Assembly (NCBI RefSeq): GCF_033568475.1
Contig: NC_133123.1
Span: 157,929,753-157,993,752 of the forward strand
Length of the DNA stretch: 64,000 bases
From: Henckelia pumila
Lineage: Eukaryota; Streptophyta; Magnoliopsida; Lamiales; Gesneriaceae
Reading direction: 5' to 3'
Positions 58,522 to 64,000 of the stretch are shown one piece after another. Below the pieces are notes generated by a model. The model ran no database searches. It was not told where the DNA came from and saw only the letters and a program-made list of their open reading frames with translations. The position numbers were made by a program, and so were the translations under genes. How positions within the stretch are numbered: the stretch's first letter is position 1; each line of letters opens with the position of its first letter.

Positions 58522-59140
58522 ATACTTATTACTGACGTCAGACGTCAGATATCATCAGCCAAACACTTCCTTGCTATTATATTCGCCTTTCGTCTTCTTC
58601 TTGATTACCATATTACCATCTCGTCTCCAGCGCCAGTAGCTCAGCAGTTTTGGAATTTACGAAAAAATATATTACATCAACAGAAAACGCAGATTCAATC
58701 GTCTCTTCTGAATCTCAAAGGGTGAAATCTTCATTCTTTTCCACCCAGGGAAAAACGCAAAGAACTATGATACCTTATTCGATCTTCTCCTTCAAAATCG
58801 CAGGTTGATTTTCCTTGTTCAGAATTTGAAATTCTGGACAACTGCCAAAATTTCCGAAGATAAAGTGTGCTTTTGCTTGGATTTGAGCTTAAGAAAGTGT
58901 AGAAAGATGGAGGATGTCACGAGCAGCCGTTGTTCGCACACATCCCATATAACAGAAATCATCATCACCAGCTTCTTTCGCCATAAAATTTGATTCCCAT
59001 TTCTCGAAATCCGCAGCGGAGAAAAGGGTTCGTCTTATAGATTCAAGGGAAAATATAAAGTAGAAAAAATCAGTTGTTTTCGTGCTGGTTCTTTGGAAAT
59101 CTCAGTATCATTATACCGCTTGAAGTCAAATTGCTCGGCC
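58522..59140 (+). promoter_or_regulatory. Promoter and 5' leader of the HD-Zip gene
   Basis: Starts right after the transposon's target duplication. TGACGTCAGACGTCAG at 58533-58548 contains a palindromic bZIP site and a second overlapping-type copy. The rest is a pyrimidine-rich leader with short upstream ORFs (for example from 58908). The transcription start is not determinable here. Confidence 0.45.
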
Positions 59141-59310
59141 ATGGCGGATTGGATCACCGGTGATGCGAAGAAGCAGACGCAGAAACGCAAGAATCCTGGT
59201 ATCGATCGGGGTCTCGATCCAATCCTCGCTAAATCGCGTGCAAACTCGTCTTCTGGTATTTGATTTTTTCTTTGTTTTTCGGCTCCTTTCTTGAATTAAC
59301 CTGCGTTGAC

Positions 59311-59358
<48 letters not shown>

Positions 59359-60451
59359 GCATCTTTATTTGTTGAAGGTGTTCTTGCTTTCAGTAGTACT
59401 AAATCGTGTCTCTTGAAATTGGATTGATGAGATTTGTAGGACTCATGGTGTTTGCAAAGCTCAAATTGAGACTAGCCATTATGTTGACTTTATTTTATGA
59501 AAAGAATGAGAATAATTTTGCTTCTCTAATGACCTACCTGAAAACGACTGTAATGTTTCTTGAATTGTTGTTTGAAGCTATGTCAGGAATGGTTTATTAG
59601 CTTCTGATGTATTTAGAGTCTGTTTTCTGGCCAGGATCCGGTACCATGGTTAGTTTTGGAGGTGTTGGGGTGAACAAATCAAGAAACTCGTATCTTTACT
59701 CCCGTGACCAAGAAGAGATCATAGATGAAGTTTTCGATGAGTATTTTAACCAAAAAGAGAAAAAGTGTCGCCTCTCGATCGACCAAATTCAGTTTCTTGA
59801 GAGAAGTTTTGAAGCAGATAACAAACTCGAACCGGAAAGAAAGATCCAGCTAGCAAAAGAGCTCGATGTGCAGCCTAGACAGATTGCAGTATGGTTTCAG
59901 AACCGTCGAGCACGTTGCAAGACAAAGCAGCTGGAAACAGATTATGAGACGTTGCTTGCAAGCTATGATAGCCTGAAAACTGACTATGATAACCTTCTCA
60001 ACCAAAATGAGAAACTAAAAATGGAGGTGGTGATTATTTAATCTCAAGTTTTACGTCCTTATATCATATATTTTCTGATGTTTCTTTTTTCATCTAGGTT
60101 CTACACCTTAAAGAGAACGTGACTGTTGGATGTAATGAGAAGCAAAACTCACGAATTTTCGACCCTGAAGAATTTTCTGGAATTCTGATCGAAAGACACC
60201 AAGAATCCAATGTGTCAGCAGTTGGTAATATGAACAAGAACCATAGCTCAGCCAGAAGTGATGTAACAGATACCATTAGTCCATGTTTCTCGAATATGAT
60301 CAGTTCACCTCTCACGGAATCTGGTGATTCTTCACATGCTTTTGAGCCTGATGGGTCGGAATTTTCTCCAAGCGTGTACTGCCACTCGCCTGCAAATTCC
60401 AGCTACCTCGTGTTTCCAGCCGAGGAACATGGCTTTAGTTTCTGGTACTGA
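59141..60451 (+). CDS. HD-Zip class I transcription factor
   Basis: Three exons, 59141-59255, 59635-60026 and 60098-60451, with GT-AG introns; 861 nt, 286 aa. Exon 1 ([20 protein letters not shown]...) is basic and unfamiliar; Met43 (MVSFGGVG) is an alternative start. The homeodomain is about residues 80-136 ([43 protein letters not shown]), immediately followed by a leucine zipper with Leu at 138, 145, 152, 159, 166 and 173. The C terminus ends GFSFWY, a class I-like aromatic motif. HD-Zip I proteins bind CAATNATTG as dimers and act in stress and growth responses. Residue 133 is Cys where ARWKTKQLE is usual. The gene is closest to HAT5/ATHB-54-type members as far as I can judge. Confidence 0.9.
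59311..59358. repeat. (TTA)n microsatellite in HD-Zip intron 1
   Basis: About 16 TTA repeats inside the first intron, likely length-polymorphic. Confidence 0.95.
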
Positions 60452-61176
60452 GCTCCATGAGGTATACTTCTGGGACTTCAATGTCATCTGTTTCCACGTC
60501 TAGCATTTTTATTACAGCATACAAAGTATGAATAATATCCCATCTTAGGACTCAGAAAGCTGTTTTCTGTCCTATGTTAGAAATGGCTCCTTTAATTGTG
60601 TCGTGTTCTCGTGTTGTGCGATTTCGTGTGATTGTGATTAGTTTCTGTATGGTTTAGAAACTATCTTTGTAAACGCTTGTAGATTATGTAGTCGTGCAAT
60701 CAAATGCTAGAGCAATGTGTGCTGATTTGGCCACTTCATTGCTTGATTTCTTTGTTACATATCTTTCTCATGTGTTTGCATCACTGCGGTTTCGAAATCA
60801 ACAGTTAATAACCAACGATTCCGATTATTTTCAAAATCTATAAATGGTCCACGAAAATTTTTCCATACAACTCGCAAGATAATCAAAGCTGAAACAAACT
60901 ATGGTCTGGTAATACTACTTCATAGTACAACTTAATTCCAAGAATGATCAAAACTTGTTTTTTTCCATCCAGACATTAGATACATCACAAAACAAAAATT
61001 ATCTACAAGGCAAGTACCAAAGAGAAAATGCACATTCAACTTGAATGTACGAATACGACTCAGTCCGATGAACACGAGAATCATAATCATAATACCCACG
61101 AGACAATGGATATTAGGAAATAACCTTGGTTTAGCCTGCCCATAAAACGATACGATCACTGATACTCAGCAATCCA
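60452..61176. other. Converging 3' untranslated regions
   Basis: The HD-Zip gene (plus) and the receptor kinase (minus) converge here. Nothing but probable 3' untranslated sequence is visible; T-rich stretches near 60600-60780 suit plant poly(A) regions. Confidence 0.55.
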
Positions 61177-63963
61177 TCAAGATTTATCAGAATGAGACTC
61201 CTCAAACTCACTCATACAAGGTGACATAACCTCTTGCTCCAAGAACTGCAGTACTTGTTGCATCGAGGGTCGGTCATCTGGATTTGCATCAGTGCATTGT
61301 GCTGCTATATCTACGATTGCCTCGACTGTCTCTACATCTGCATCAGTGCACTTTTTATCCACTATGTCATCCAATCGATTCTCTCTCAAAAGGGTGTTCA
61401 TCTGTACATCATTTTAGTGTGAAGTAATTAAGCTTTTCTACCACAGTACCGTCGTTAACAGTCTGATTTTTTTGCTTCTTCTAATTTTATACATTCGCTG
61501 GTAACAAAATTGAGCAAAGGGTGACTTGACATACCCAACCAACAACATTTAGTCCACGCCTGACAAAGGTCGGATCAGTGGGGCGTTTTCCTGTTATGAG
61601 TTCTAGCAGTAAGACGCCGAAGCTGTAGACATCCGACTTCTCTGTGGCTCTTCCACTCTGCAGATATTCTGTTCCAGGTTTAAACCAAGAACATGGTAAG
61701 TTTTGTTTCCACAAGGATTTCGGGGAAAGTCTGAACTTTTCTTCATGCTAAGTTGCTAACATAGTACCATAACACCATGTTTCTTCAAAAAAATCAAATA
61801 AAAAAGCTTCTGTAGAGCAATCATCAGTCTTGAGACTCAGAAATCTTAGTGTATTAAACACGTAGAACAAACCTGGAGCCAGATAACCAAATGTTCCTGC
61901 AACAACAGTTGTGACATGAGCATCCTCATCGACCAACAGTTTGGCAAGACCAAAGTCCGAAACACGAGGCTCAAGGTTCTCGTCGAGTAGTATGTTGCTA
62001 GACTTTATATCACGATGAACTATTTTAGGGCAGCAATCATGATGCAGGTAAGCTAATCCTCTTGCAGAACCGGTGGCGATTCTTAATCGAGCACCCCAAT
62101 TCAAGGATCTGTTCTCTACCCAATATTCTTCTAAAAACCATGCAAGAAGTCAATGAATAACATAGAGTCTTTCTTACAAGTAACTATTGACTTAAATTTA
62201 CTAATTTAGTTGTCAAGGAGAAAAGTTGAGAGTACCATGCAAGAAATCGTCTAAGCTACCCATGGATAAATAGTCGTAGATCAGAAGTTTTGCTGTGGGA
62301 AGCCTACAGTAACCTCTGAGGTTGACTAGGTTAATGTGCTTGACGCTACCCAAGATTTCCAGCTCCCTCTCGAAAACTTGGTCTGAACCTTCTCGTGTAC
62401 GATCGATTTTCTTGACAGCAAAAGTTCCACAATCGTTCATAACCATTCTATACACAGTCCCAAATCCTCCAGCACCAACAATATCCTCTTCGTTAAGGGA
62501 TTCGATTTTTTCTACTAGCTCACAAGAAGTGTATGGAAGATCACCATGGAAGGTGATAAGCTTGGCACCTAGAAAATCAAAAGAAGAACAAACCTTGAAA
62601 GACCAAGTAGAAGATAATAAATTTTACAAGATTTTAACAGGAATCTTTTTTACTTGGTTCTTTGTAGACTTGCTTCTTCACTTCGGTGTATCTCTTAATA
62701 GCCCTTTCTTTCTTTGACAGCAACCAAATCCAGAGAAAGCCAAAGAGCAAAATAAACGCAAGCCCTAATGCAGATATTGCCCCGATCACGGCTCCTTTGA
62801 TGAAGTGGGAGGATCGTCCCTTAGGTACTGTGTAGAGTAGCATATTCTCAAAATGGGAACTTTGGAACCTCAGTTTTAAAGTCAATAATTAGGTTGAATC
62901 ATATTGTCTAATGAGTATGTTAATACCTACTGCTTCATCACTGGCAGCATGAGGCAATACAGCAGGGAATCCTAGTGAGGTTCGGCATGGCTTGTCCACT
63001 TGTTGGCCACAGAGATCTAAGTTGCCAGTATACCTGTGCATTAGCATAGACATGCAGATCAATGCCAAAATATTTAAATTTACCTAAAGACGACAAAATA
63101 AGAAAGTTCTTGTTGGTGAGAAAAACAATCTGGCCTCTCGTGAATATGATGATCCAAAAATGATTTCCAATGAAATTATGGTAAAAGGGACTTACGACGT
63201 GTTTCCAAACTTGCTTAGCACTCCAACTTCGGGGATTTCACCTGACAAGAAGTTTGTAGACAAGTTCCTGAAGAAATTAACCAACAGCGTCAAATATTTC
63301 ATAGATTTTACCTTAAAAACATTTGCCTAAAAATTCAAAGCACAGAAATGATGAAGGCAATGCCAGTCAACTTACAGATACTTCAATCTGGTTAAACGTC
63401 CCAGCGAAGAAGGTATGGCACCCCTAAGTGTATTGCTAGACAAATCCCTGTATAACAATAATCAATATCAATTGCTTGAACACTTCGACAAATCAACAAG
63501 GCTTGTGAGTTGTGATTAAGTGATTAACAGATGAAACATTGCACAGTTCTTACAATATAGTCAATAGAGAAAGGTTTCCAATATTCGAGGGTATGCCTCC
63601 TTGAAAATAGTTAGCCCGGAGATATCTACATTAACAGTTTCCATTTCAAGAAAATCGATAAGAAAGAACACATTGAAAAACATAAAACACACAACTAAGA
63701 ACATAAAAAAGAGGACTCTTTTCCACTTACAGAGCTCTGAGTTCGGAACAATTTGCAATTTCATAGGGAATAAACCCATGCAGACTATTCTGGTGAAGTG
63801 CCCTATGCTCATAGATTAATGAAAATATAATCAAAATACGCACAGCACCAACCTTTGAATAAGAACATATAAGACTGATTATAGGACTTACAATCTCTGT
63901 AATCGATTGAGTTTACCAATGCTAGGAGATATAATTCCTTCAAACTGCATATATGGCAAGTTT
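61177..63963 (-). CDS. LRR receptor-like kinase, FEI / At5g62710-type (5' end beyond window)
   Basis: Exons seen: 63963-63892, 63802-63731, 63625-63554, 63447-63376, 63267-63196 (five LRR exons of exactly 72 nt each), 63034-62927, 62827-62654, 62568-62236, 62130-61873, 61668-61535, 61401-61177. Repeats such as [18 protein letters not shown] are followed by LDLCGQQV, a membrane helix ([20 protein letters not shown], basic stop-transfer) and a kinase with [34 protein letters not shown] and [10 protein letters not shown]. All catalytic residues are present, so it should be an active Ser/Thr kinase at the plasma membrane. FEI kinases act in cell-wall and growth control. The C terminus [16 protein letters not shown] resembles At5g62710. 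The signal peptide and first LRRs lie past 64000. Confidence 0.9.
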
Positions 63964-64000
63964 CTACAAGTAATTCACACGAAACTTTGAGCAAGATTGG

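Noticed and set aside
63376..63447. Possible frameshift in an LRR exon of the receptor kinase
   Set aside because: On recount the exon is 72 nt like its neighbours and the LRR reads through; no shift is present.

Overview
This window is nuclear DNA of a flowering plant. Multi-exon genes, plant-type Ty3/gypsy retrotransposons (Tekay/Del-like, Athila-like, CRM-like), an endogenous plant pararetrovirus, an HD-Zip I factor, a cathepsin B gene and an LRR receptor kinase all point that way. A dispersed repeat ending in gagacGGTCTCac resembles ones I recall from Lamiales, so an asterid is possible, but the species cannot be fixed from sequence alone.

Layout. (1) 1-11.8 kb: a host gene fragment (dsRNA-binding domain, RanBP2-type zinc finger, Arg/Gly-rich tail, all minus strand) lies beside a decayed Athila-type gag fragment in a direct repeat of period 2254 bp. 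The second unit is split by a 7.4-kb Tekay-like element (3391-10833; 5-bp target duplication ATGCA). (2) 12.3-31.9 kb: a four-part nest. An old Tekay-like LTR was hit by a 17.7-kb Athila-like element (12695-30424, duplication ATCTT) and by a CRM-like solo LTR (30440-31315, duplication TACAC). The Athila copy was then split inside reverse transcriptase by a 6.8-kb CRM-like element (19294-26118, duplication GGTTT). (3) 33.1-33.3 kb: a foldback hairpin between AT tracts. (4) 33.6-41.3 kb: an endogenous caulimovirid with each gene once but circularly permuted (PR-RT-RNaseH, transactivator, promoter/leader/PBS, movement protein, small coiled-coil protein, coat protein), broken by stops and frameshifts. 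(5) 42.4-60.5 kb: three host genes with apparently intact frames: cathepsin B (minus, with a 5-nt micro-exon), a C9orf78/TLS1 homologue (minus) and an HD-Zip I factor (plus). Between the last two is a Mutator-like long-TIR element with a 10-bp target duplication that itself carries a 2.67-kb solo LTR (duplication CGAAG). (6) 61.2-64.0 kb: the 3' part of an LRR receptor-like kinase (minus), cut by the window end.

All mobile elements with preserved ends were delimited here from TG...CA ends and matching target duplications. The retroelement genes are interrupted and probably inactive as proteins, although LTRs of each pair differ by only a few percent where I compared them. The most notable pattern outside annotation is that each unrelated LTR family carries its own cluster of short GC-rich inverted repeats. 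The four host genes are not obviously a pathway. What links them is the repeat load between them, especially the transposon ending about 0.6 kb upstream of the HD-Zip start codon.
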